Shown: one piece after another, positions 47,484 to 57,265 of the stretch | Layout of the letters: every line of letters begins with the position of its first letter | Numbering within the stretch: position 1 is the stretch's first letter | NCBI GenBank assembly: GCA_902805475.1 | Contig: CADCSX010000001.1 | Coordinates: 1,674,001 to 1,738,000, forward strand | DNA from: Entonaema liquescens | Taxonomy: Eukaryota > Ascomycota > Sordariomycetes > Xylariales > Xylariaceae | DNA length: 64,000 nt | Direction: 5' to 3' | Notes under the pieces: model-generated | What the model saw: the letters and a program-made list of their open reading frames with translations, nothing else | Told to the model about the DNA's origin: nothing | Databases searched by the model: none | Translations under genes and position numbers: made by a program

Positions 47484-49960
47484 TCATAGGACAAGCATGA
47501 TCCCGAAAACAGTAAACCAAGCCGCAACGCCCCAGCCCACCATCTGCATCGCACTAAGACTCTCGCTGCGAGGGGGTGCGGAGGCTACAAGCGGGTATAC
47601 GTGACTAGTACTAGGCCTTGGAGTAGGAGGCGGCGGCGGAGTAAACGTAGCCATGGCCGCGGCCGCAAAGGTCCCATTTGCGAGAGCATGGTCGGCGCTG
47701 ATGAGAGGAATGACAGTCTGCACAGCCGTAGTAGTAACGACAACCTTTGAGGTATAAACAGCTTGGGGCATGGTTAGCGTCACGGTGCTCTCGCCGTGCG
47801 GTCCGCATGCTCGGCACGTTGTCTTGTACATCTTCATAGGCACGGCGGCGAGCGCTGCAGCTGGAGGGGAGACCTTGGTCGTGGGGTAGGCTGGCTTGGG
47901 CTGGGATTTGGTACATGTGCATTGGGCGTAAGTGACTGTCGTGTGGTATTCCACTTCTACGAGTTTTGCTGGGTTAGTTGCGCATACGGTCGTGTACGTG
48001 ATAGTTACGTCGGTCGTTACTGTTGCGTTATGCGCATGTGCTAGCTTGAGTGAAGGATGAGGTAGGCTACCGCCCATTGCGGGTGCGGCCGGCGGCGCGG
48101 GTTCGTTGGATAGGTCTCCGTAGACCGTAAGGAGGACGTTGGATAGAGCGGCGCGGCGGTGCGGTTGGGTTGACGTGAAGTTGGTTGGAGCAGGGTGGCT
48201 AACCGAACCTCGTGTTGAAGCAGGACCGATGAGGCCGCCGCAGATTTCGTGGCTGTTTCCAGGGCACGGCATATCGCAGCGCTCATTCTCAACTCCGCTG
48301 GCTTCACCAAGGGTATCGGCGCAGTAACACGTGCTATAATTGCTGTCAGTCTGACTAATTTCCAACAGGCTTACTTGAAGAACACTTACTCGTCCTGTAC
48401 GCCAGCATACTTGTGTCCAGCACAAGCAGCTACGCAGGCTTTGTTGTCCATATCTGCGGCCGACATGGTGTGTGAAAATGGCTCGTAGTCCACGTTGGTT
48501 CGGAAACAGCCTAGGAGGGTGTGGCCATCAATATGCGCTGGATCTATCGAGCCACCGCCAGTCTCGGTAGGTTTCACTGTGGATAACGTGATAGTTCGGG
48601 TATGAGTTGGGACTACGCCAGTTGGTGCCTCTGTCGCAGTAGGCTTCGATGAAATATTCGAGGAAGTGTCATTAGTGGAAAGGGGCGGTACTGTCGTCTC
48701 TGACAATGGTCCCATTTGGTAGACGTCGATAAAGTTGATATCCCAGTAACTTGAATTGAATTTAGCTATTAGACGATAATGCCGGATTATGGTTTACTTA
48801 CGCGCTTTCGAAACTCTTAGGATTCCCAGCCACGAATTCCTCACACGTAGGGGCAAGATGATTGCACTGATCACCTTTACCCCAGGTATTGCCCGCATAA
48901 TCGCCACAGAAGTTCTATCGTCTTGTATAAGTATTTTATAGCTCTATCAGGCGTATGAACTTACTATATTTAATACGAGGCTCATATTGAAGAAGTATTC
49001 ATCAGGGCTGCACGAAGAGCCACCGAAGACGGCTTGAGGCGGTCCCCAGGTCGAGGGATCAGGTCCTAAGACGTGAGCGTACACGATGTTATCCGGGATC
49101 GTCGAGCGTGGGAAATGCCATAATTTCAGGTCTTCCGAATCCCATTCTAGAGCGTACACGCCACCACCTTCAGCATTGAAGCTATCGCCATATGAAGTAG
49201 TATCAGATGGAGGAGCCACATAATTGCAGCCAACGTTATCCGCCTAGATGTAACATATGAGTTCCGTTCAGGAATGGATGTCGCGATTTACTTACGGTTG
49301 GTGAGCAGTTTACTCGGTTTTGCTTTCCAGTGAAACCAGCACTTGGAGCTTTGCATCCCGCGGTTCTGTTATATTTAGCTGGGCTCTGGCTTTCATTAGG
49401 TAACATAGGTACTTACGTATGCGCGGAGTATAAGTTTCTTTGAGCGGTGTTGGCGCCCTCTATAATCTCTAGTTCACCTCCGGTAGGCCACTCCGCTCCG
49501 TTGTCTTGGTTATTGAACGCCCAAACTAGTGCCTTGTTAGAGTGTACTACGATCGGTGGAATGAATGAGAACACACAAGAAGGCCAAGTGCCACATGTTG
49601 ATGCTGGCATATGATATATATCGGCAATGAAAAGACCGTGTGTAAACGCATCATCACTAGTTAGCCGTACACTGGGCCGCCCCTTATCGCTGGTGGAATA
49701 TGTATTGTTTGAGTCAACACCAAGCCTGACGCTATTATAGTCGGTTTGGACAGAAACCAGGTTATTAGCTAAGGCGTCTTCTTTACTCTGATAACTATAT
49801 AATAGTTAGATATAAATCAATTTATGCTTTGCAACTTATAGTTAAGCATGGGTGCATACTCAACAAAGCCATGACTAGGGTCATTCCCGGTAAAGAAATT
49901 GAAGCTATCAAGCAGCCCCTGGCCAGCATAATGCGTAGTGAGTGAGTATCCTGTTACCAT
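47484..49960 (-). CDS. GH16 endo-beta-glucanase with WSC domain and GPI-type tail, about 699 aa
   Basis: Exons (minus): 49960-49860, 49794-49577, 49525-49417, 49365-49296, 49243-48965, 48914-48802, 48749-48390 and 48333-47484; the total length is a multiple of three. The N-terminal part is a GH16 laminarinase/mixed-linkage glucanase: YSLTTHYAGQGLLDSFNFF, HMPASTCGTWPSFWAFNNQD, ANTAQRNLYSAHT, VFGGSSCSPDEYFF and NFCGDYAGNTWGKGDQC. The catalytic motif reads GGELEIIEG (Glu124, Glu126, Glu129) where E-x-D-x-x-E is usual. A Ser/Thr linker leads to a Cys-rich WSC carbohydrate-binding domain (LLGCFRTNVDYEPF...YAGVQ...CYCADTLG...CDMPCPGNSHEICGG). A long Thr/Pro region and a terminal hydrophobic helix, MVGWGVAAWFTVFGIMLVL, look like a GPI-anchor signal. 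The likely role is cell-wall glucan remodelling. The 5' end is uncertain: ATG at 49960 gives no signal peptide, so an upstream exon probably exists. Confidence 0.88.
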
Positions 49961-51641
49961 TGCGGCGACTAATCCAAACGAATGTCCAAAATGACCAATA
50001 TAGTAAAGGAGTGACTTAAAGATTCGAAATGAGTGAAGAAGAAGAAGAGCTGGTGGTAAAAGAGTGACTAAGCTTGTTAGCAGAGAAAAGAATGAACTGT
50101 AAGAAAAGACCTGGCTTGGGGTAATAGTCCAAGTCGAAGGACTCGAAGCCCGTATTTGAAGAGATTCGTTGATATTGCCATAGTCGCGGGTTTGGTGGAA
50201 TGCCTATACAAAGACGCGGAAGTAAGATGGAGAATGCTAATAAGACCTGAAGTTACAGTGGAAGCTGTAGTCAACGCGGGTGAGACATGGGTGCTCTGCC
50301 AACGGGGAGAAAGTCTCAGGTTCAGCTAAGATGATAAAGATGATAAACTTGCTGGTAACGATATCTTGTTATCTTCATAATCAAATCTTGAATACATTAC
50401 GTAGAGATTAAATAACTAATCAATAGTCTCTTGAATTGTGTAATATAGACTTCGATATACCTCAAAATAGGTAATTGCTTAGCATAGGCCTTTTAGGACA
50501 GACGACTTTCGATAGTTGTTGAACTAACTCGATGTCTTTTGTTATGTTGACAAGCTCCCCGCACATCAAGCGCGGATCTCCATTCCTTGTATCACCCAAC
50601 ACAGCATTAAGTAGATTGGGAAGAATAACAAAGGCTATGTAATATAGCGTTTGCTATTTACTTAAGTTAAGATTAAGTAATATTGACTCTTAAATCTTTA
50701 CTATGGGAAGGAATCGGATCGCGAGATTCATTCAGCTAGCACATCGAGACTGATAGATCCAAGTGAACATAACAAGCAACTATTGGCCAACAAACGCGCA
50801 TCTGCTCAGCCAGATCTTCCAACATATCATGCACATCTGGTTCGTATGATAGTATTCATCCAATCATCTTAAAGTGTAGATCGTGCCATCTGTGTTGCAT
50901 CGTTCTAGAATATTTCGAAATCATGTGAAGCGGTAAGCTGTTACGTAGAAGCGATGATGTAATGAGATGTATAGTAGGATTGGGATCTTTTGCGAAATAC
51001 GCTTAGCATGTGAAAATGAGAATTAAGAAGATGTGGCTTAACTAGGTCATTTGACAAGATGACCTCCACGGTGAGGCTAAGCCACATACAACTTTTCAAA
51101 TTCGCGCGAGTCGCGGTTAAATTATTAAAAGTTGGTAAGTGCCCAGGTGTGTAAGTGTGTTGCAAAAGTCTGGGGAATAAGAGATCCATAGATTTGATTT
51201 ACCTCGGCATCGGGGATCTGAGAGCCGAAACAACCCACTTGCACAGCCAATTTCCCATATGCGGCTGTTAGCTTGCGTCCTTCCGGACATACTGCCGACG
51301 CCATTTTGTTAAGGTTCGCGGTTGGAAGTAGTTACGGGCCATCGGCTAACTACTGGCAGTACCTAAAGTACCTAAATCTGACCTAATTCCGCCAGCCCGC
51401 CCTTAATTAACAATCCCCCATTCAAGCATTGAACCCATTGAACGGAGTCCCCGTCGTAAGGAAAATAGCCTAGGTTCCACACTTTTACAAGGACACCATA
51501 CCGCATCATACCGCGGTTCCTTTCATTACATTGTACCCACGAGATAGCTTACAAGCTCGTTGGTCATTGCTTTCTTTTCCCTTTTTTTTTTTTTTCTTTT
51601 TCGTATTTTACTCTGTATTCAGAGATTAAACACCATTGGTG
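49961..51641. other. 1.7-kb divergent region, GH16 and carnitine acetyltransferase genes
   Basis: It probably contains an unidentified first exon of the GH16 gene (a frame starting MAISTNLF at 50181 on the minus strand was considered but does not join in phase). It also includes a weak 59-codon minus-strand ORF at 51125-51304. Poly-T lies near 51580. Nothing else is recognised. Confidence 0.45.
51125..51304 (-). CDS. weak candidate: 59-aa small ORF
   Basis: Starts MASAVCPEGRKLTAAYGKLA and runs to TAA at 51125. A GTAAAT sequence after PDAE could equally be a splice donor, making this the first exon of a longer gene. I recognise no family. The first 34 codons look more coding-like than the rest. 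Confidence 0.2.
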   Translation of the reverse strand: MASAVCPEGRKLTAAYGKLAVQVGCFGSQIPDAEVNQIYGSLIPQTFATHLHTWALTNF

Positions 51642-53787
51642 ATGTTGAGTTCTTTGGCCAAAAGTCGGGCACAGGCTACTGCTCTGAGAATACCCGTAAT
51701 AAGACAAGCTACAACACCGAAAGTGCGTATTTCATGCTCTATATCTTGATTCCGAATACCGAAGAATAGCGCAAAGCTAACACTCATCGCTTTTGTAGAG
51801 TATATTGATGGCGCCGGCAGCGAGACGGAGCAACAGCTCCCTTCCCGCAGGTTAGTCCGAGAAGCGCAAGAGAAGCGATTCGATCTTTATAATCGCTAAT
51901 AAACCAATGTTAGGATATGTGGAAGATAAGTCGAAAGGCGCAATGCTTCGTTTTCAGGAATCACTTCCCCGATTACCAGTCCCGACACTCGAAGAGACCG
52001 CCGCTCGCTATGTGAAGAGCTTACATCCCTTGCTAAGCCCCTCTGAGTTTGCCGCAAGTAAAAACGTCGTCAACGAATTTATAAAACCTGGAGGCGTAGG
52101 ACAGAAGCTACAAGAAAGATTACTCGCGCGGCGGGAAAACCCCAATATAAAAAACTGGTTATATGAATGGTGGAATGATGCGGCGTACTTGAGCTATCGA
52201 GATCCTGTTGTTCCCTATGTCAGTTATTTCTACTCACACCGAGATGACCGACGGCGGAGAAACCCCGCGAAGCGTGCTGCCGCTTTGACCACTGCTACGC
52301 TCGAGTTCAAGAAACAGGTAGATACTGGTTCGCTCGAGCCCGAATATATGAAGAAGCTACCGATCTGTATGGATAGCTATAAATGGATGTTTAATGCCTG
52401 CCGCGTTCCGGCCAGACCTGCTGATCATCCGGTCAAGTACGACCCCAAGGACCACAAGCACATTATTGTCATCCGAAAGAATCAGTTCTTCAAGGTCGCT
52501 CACGAAGTCGACGGAAAGCAGCTTAACACGTCCGAACTCGAATCGCAATTTGCCCGCATCTACGACATTGCAGAAAGTGGTCCTGCTGTCGGTGCTCTTA
52601 CCTCTGAGAACAGGGATATCTGGACCGATGCGCGCAAAGTGTTACTAGATGCTTCGCCGAAGAACAAGGAGGCTATTGAAGCTATCGAGTCGGCTTCTTT
52701 CGTCGTGTGCTTGGACGATGCCTCTCCAGTTACCCTTGAAGGACGCGCTCACCAGTATTGGCACGGCGACGGCCAGAACCGATGGTATGACAAGCCTCTA
52801 CAGTTCATCGTGAACGACAACGGTACATCTGGTTTCCTGGGCGAGCATAGCATGATGGATGGCACACCTACGCACCGACTGAACGACTATGTCAACGATG
52901 TCATCTTTGGCAACAAGCTCGACTTCAGCGACCCGTCGGTGCGCTCAAACTTGCCCGAGCCAACTCCGGTTACCTTTGAAGTTACCAAGGATGTCCAAAG
53001 GAGATCGACCGCGCGATTCAGGACTTCAAAGATGTTATCGGACAGCACGAGCTCGCAGTCCAGGCCTACCAAGCCTACGGCAAGGGTCTGATCAAGAAGT
53101 TCAAGTGCTCGCCCGACGCATACGTGCAGATGGTGATCCAATTAGCATACCACAAGATGTACGGCAAGAACCGGCCGACATACGAGTCAGCGGCGACGCG
53201 GCGCTTCCAGCAGGGACGCACCGAGACATGCCGCACGGTATCGGACGAAAGCGTTGCCTTCTGCAACTCCATGGCCGACCCCGACGCTGCTGATAAGGAC
53301 CGCGTCGACCTGTTCCGCAAGGCCATTGCCGCGCACATCGAGTACATTGGCGCCGCGTCCGACGGCAAGGGCGTCGATCGCCACCTCTTTGGCCTTAAGA
53401 AACTACTCGAGCCTGGCGAGGACATCCCTGATATCTACAAGGACCCGGCCTACGGTTATAGCAGCTCCTGGTACTTGTCGACCAGCCAGCTGAGTTCCGA
53501 GTTCTTCAACGGATACGGCTGGAGCCAGGTCATTGATGATGGGTTCGGAATTGCGTATATGATTAATGAGAACAGGTAAGTTATTTTGTTCATTCGGGAG
53601 TACCCCGTGATTTGCTATACACGTATGGGTGGAAAAAGTAGCTAACGAAATTTACTGCAGTCTTAACTTCAATATCGTGTCTAAGGGCAAGGGCAGCGAT
53701 AAGATGAGCTACTACATCAACGAGGCCGCCAACGACCTCCGCGACTTACTCCTCCCCACTATCGACCCGCCCAAGGCGAAGTTGTAA
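51642..53787 (+). CDS. CAT2: carnitine O-acetyltransferase, dual-targeted (one-base frameshift)
   Basis: Exons: 51642-51722, 51799-51850, 51914-53575 and 53661-53787, about 640 aa if the frame is restored. The enzyme swaps acetyl groups between CoA and carnitine for transport between peroxisome, mitochondrion and cytosol. Exon 1 begins MLSSLAKSRAQATALRIPVI, a typical mitochondrial presequence. A second in-frame ATG at 51808 in exon 2 gives a short form, MAPAARRSNSSLPAGYVED. The C-terminus PPKAKL ends in the peroxisomal signal AKL. This two-start, PTS1 layout matches AcuJ/Cat2. Family motifs are PRLPVPTLEETAARYVKSL, NWLYEWWNDAAYL, the catalytic His356 in EHSMMDGTP, and STSQLSSEFFNGYGWSQ. Near residue 405 a run of three A (52997-52999) is one base short: DVQ is followed by RRSTARF in frame, while EIDRAIQDFKDVIGQHELAV continues in the next frame. 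Confidence 0.95.
52997..52999 (+). other. frameshift site in the carnitine acetyltransferase gene
   Basis: CCAAAGGAG reads CAA AGG AGA in frame. One more A would give CAA AAG GAG ATC and join the two conserved halves. Summed exons are 1922 nt, one short of a multiple of three. Confidence 0.88.
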
Positions 53788-54360
53788 GGAGATGTGCGAG
53801 CGTTGTTAATATCGCCGTTACGTGTCCGTGTGCTTTTATATATGTCGTTAGCGCGAGATGACGGACGTACCGTGTATGTATATCACCGCGTCACTTGTCC
53901 GATGGCATGGGCGCTTCTTCGCGACAGTTTTGGTTTCGTTGGATTGCTAGAGCATCAGACCGGTGTTGGTGGACATTCTATGTATAGCTAAGTAGATAGC
54001 TATATAGCTTCGTCGAATAAGAAGAATTCAAGAACATACACACAGCCACGTATCCTATTATAGCCCCTTTGGGGGTTTTCTCTAATTGCGAATGCTTTCG
54101 TTATAACTGCTATCTAGCAATACAATAGGCGTCATAGGAACCCAGAGGACGCAGAGTACGCCCGGGTATATCCTGGCTTGACACTACTTTGGTTTCTTTC
54201 ATCGCTCGCTCAACATCAAGTCAGAACGAGTTCTCACTTGCATCTCATCTCCTCCAGCAAGCATCTATCTAAACGAGCTATGCAATCAGATCCAACTTCG
54301 GCAGTTGCTTGTAGCCTGAGCAGGTGCGTATGTACACGTTGTACAACTCCTTACAATCCC
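53788..54360. other. convergent intergenic region
   Basis: The 3' flanks of the carnitine acetyltransferase (plus) and CAP (minus) genes. No further gene is seen. Confidence 0.5.
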
Positions 54361-56243
54361 TTAGCCGGCATGATCGACAATCTCGTTGACCATATCGCCC
54401 TTCGCCTCGTCGTAGTAAGAGCAGATCTGGCCGGGGAGAGGAATCTCCTTGTAATCGTCGTCGGGGCCGGAGACGACGTTGATGTTGATGCCAGCGGACT
54501 TAGAGGAGAAGATGCGGGTAGAGGAACTCTCCTTGCTGAGGTAGACTTGAGCACCGTCGAGCTGGTCGAGGAGGATGGTAGGTAAGCTACCCATGACTTG
54601 CAGCGCGAAGTTAGACGACTTGACGACATCGACGGTTGACACGAGTGAGTCAATCACAAGACTCAGTCGTTGCGTGTTCTCGATTGTGACTGCGTTAGCC
54701 TTGCCCTTTACGATGATGGTCGTCTGGTTGCATCGGCTAATCAAGATCGAATGTGACATCTCAGCCTCGATCTCGATCGGCTCGGGATGCTTTTCAAAGT
54801 TTTCCTAGCGCTTGTTAATTTCTGCAGGACTTAGAGTATATGAAACTAGGTGAAGAGAGATATGACCTTACAATGAGCCATTTGTTGCCATCGAGCTCCT
54901 TCTTGGGAGGCTTCTTGAGGCGCATGCTCTCAGGCTTCGGCTTCTTCCCAGGAGCCGGACTCTTACCCCTAGCAGAAGAATCCGAGACAGTTGAGCTTGC
55001 CCTTAGCGCTGGGTTCTTATGCGTCATTTCCGACCTGTCGACTTTTCGTAGACCCTTGGTAACGCTCTCGCCCTTATTTAATTCGTTAAACACCGCATTC
55101 ATACCATCCGCCTTGGAGGACGTGGATTGATCCTTGATCTGGAGAACAGGCGGCGGACCCGGGGGTGGCGGCGGCGGGGCACCACCTGCAGCCGGGGGAG
55201 GAGGGGGCGGCGAAGCCGCAGCACCAGCACCGGCACCAGTGGCCTGAGCGGAGTCTAATTCCTTCGCGACTTCAGATGCAGGCTGTCCAGACGGATTCCA
55301 GGGTATACCGTTGGGGAAGTATTGTTTAACGTAGTCAGCGAGGTCGCGGAATACTTGATAGAAGGATTGAACCCATTCGACTTGGTCGGCATCCCTAAAG
55401 CTTAGGTCAGTACTGGCTCTATACCCTAATGTAAGTTTATCTCATACTTATCCTTGTGATCCTTTAGCACTCGGTTTCCAAAGAATTGCGCCGATCCTAG
55501 AGACTCTTCGACATGCTTAAAAGGTCTGTTGTCTACTGTAACCCAAGCTAGCACCATAATACCCTCCGAGACCGTGCTAAGCTGGGAGAAAACAGGAGAA
55601 CCTCGGTTGGACTCCTTGATGCTGCCGACGGCCATAAGTGCCTCGTTGATTGGCTTCAAGAGCTCTTGGTAGACGACCATTTCCGACCCCGTTATGTCAG
55701 GCTTCTTAGCTTTGGTGGAAATCAGCAGGAACCGGCGCTGCTGCTTAAACCCCTCCAACACTTTGGAAGCCTGCTCGGCAATTAAGCCGCCTAACTTGTT
55801 GCTGGCCTTAACATATTTATCGACCGACTGACTGATGAAAGTGTCGAACTCTTCAATGGATTCGGGTAAAGGCTCCTGGGGTACTTGCACTGGTGCAGGA
55901 GGGACTGGCGCGGAGACAGCATGGTGTGGTATAGGGCTCGAAGTGCTAGACGGACCGGGAGTTGCGACAGTAGCCGTGAGAGCGGGGACAGCTTGAGGTA
56001 GCTCTATTGTCGACGAAGCAATGTCCTCCAGGCGAGTGGTAGCAGCTTCTAGTCTAGATTTAAGAATTAGAATATTCTTGACTCAGATCTATAAATGGAA
56101 TGGGTATAAGAGCCAAGATGCCGAGGATGCATAAGGCTTGTCATAAGGCAGAGTAACATGAAAAAGGGGCTTTAGGGGGTTTAGTAGAGGTCAGCGTACC
56201 TCTTGATTAGAGTAACTAAATTATGTATGTGATTCTGCGCCAT
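54361..56243 (-). CDS. SRV2: adenylyl cyclase-associated protein (CAP/Srv2)
   Basis: Exons (minus): 56243-56200, 56053-55448, 55394-54872 and 54804-54361, giving 538 aa. The N-terminus MAQNHIHNLVTLIKRLEAATTR is the RLE motif that binds adenylyl cyclase. The helical CAP-N domain follows (FDTFISQSVDKYVKASNKLGG, later QVEWVQSFYQVFRDLADYVKQ). Next come a poly-proline region (PPPPPPAAGG, PPPPPPGPPP), a WH2-like actin-binding stretch and the C-terminal beta-helical CARP domain (NKWLIENFEKHPEPIEIE to NEIVDHAG). Role in relatives: it recycles cofilin-actin monomers and links Ras to adenylyl cyclase in the cAMP pathway. The 146-bp first intron after a 44-nt first exon is typical of fungal CAP genes. 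The gene is tail-to-tail with the carnitine acetyltransferase gene and shares a divergent promoter with the PfkB gene. Confidence 0.96.
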
Positions 56244-57265
56244 GTTGGTAGTTGCGCCTAGCTGATAGTGACGGATGGGGGCTTAAGGATTTCCAAAGTC
56301 GGGAACTTAACGCTATTACGACGTTTCGAAGCTTCGATCAGGGGGGAAGGCGACGTTGAACTCCCAACACAAAGAGGTGCTCTAATTCGATACAGAAAAG
56401 AACAAACAACACCTAAGTAGAACTGGCGACTATGAGCGGTGATTTACGTGCTTGTAAAATGCTGGTGCCTAAGTATGGAAGGCAGGAGGAAATACTTGGG
56501 ATGATGACGGCGAGGCCAACAATAAGTGTAGGAATTTCGAATCGAAATTCAGACAGCTGCCAAGAAAGTTGAATGGAAGCTCTATCGGCAAGGGGGTACG
56601 TACCCTTTTTTTTTTTTTACCGTCCTTTACCAAACGCAAAGAGGACTCTTATCCTGATTAGTATAGGCGGGTCAGTGCTACCGTAGCTTTGATTGGTCAC
56701 GGATGCATTTACCTGCAGGCATAGTGGTCTAAATGTTTTAAACGACTGAACATGAAGTAAAGAGGTACTTAGAAATAGAACAGATTACCTAGGTAGATAT
56801 GCAGTAGCGTAGATGTAGCTACATAATAATCTATTAGCTACCTAACCTACATAACATTACTTTACCTATATTTGCAATTCAAATGCAACTTTGACTGTTG
56901 TAGCTTACATCCCACCAAATACCCAAATACCCAAATACCGAATTCCATATTAATGGGAAAACATATAAAGCAACCATCAAAAAGTGAGGCTGCATGCAGT
57001 AGCTCAGCCTGATCAATAATTCTCTACCTATTAAACATTTTCTTTGAGCCTTAAATCTATATGCCTTGGGGCGCAAAACCTCCTTACTCACTGCCACACT
57101 TAAAGAGAGGGCGGTCTAGGGTTGAGGTTCATGGTTCATGCACCTCCAAAATCTACACCGACCGTATGATATCGTACATGACATGACATGACATCTAACA
57201 GTCATCCAAGGAGAATTGGAATAATAAGTCGAGACTCGAGAACAAAACACATATACAAATAAGCT
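56244..57265. other. divergent promoter, SRV2 and PfkB genes
   Basis: About 1 kb, with a TACCTAGGTA-type palindrome (56786-56795), a poly-T run near 56607, a short ACATG repeat (57175-57194) and no gene. Confidence 0.5.
57175..57194. repeat. ACATG pentanucleotide repeat
   Basis: About four units of ACATG in the PfkB gene upstream region. Confidence 0.75.

Noticed and set aside
50077..50274. Minus-strand frame as first exon of the GH16 gene
   Set aside because: The MAISTNLF start gives no good signal peptide, and its donor joins the next exon out of frame.
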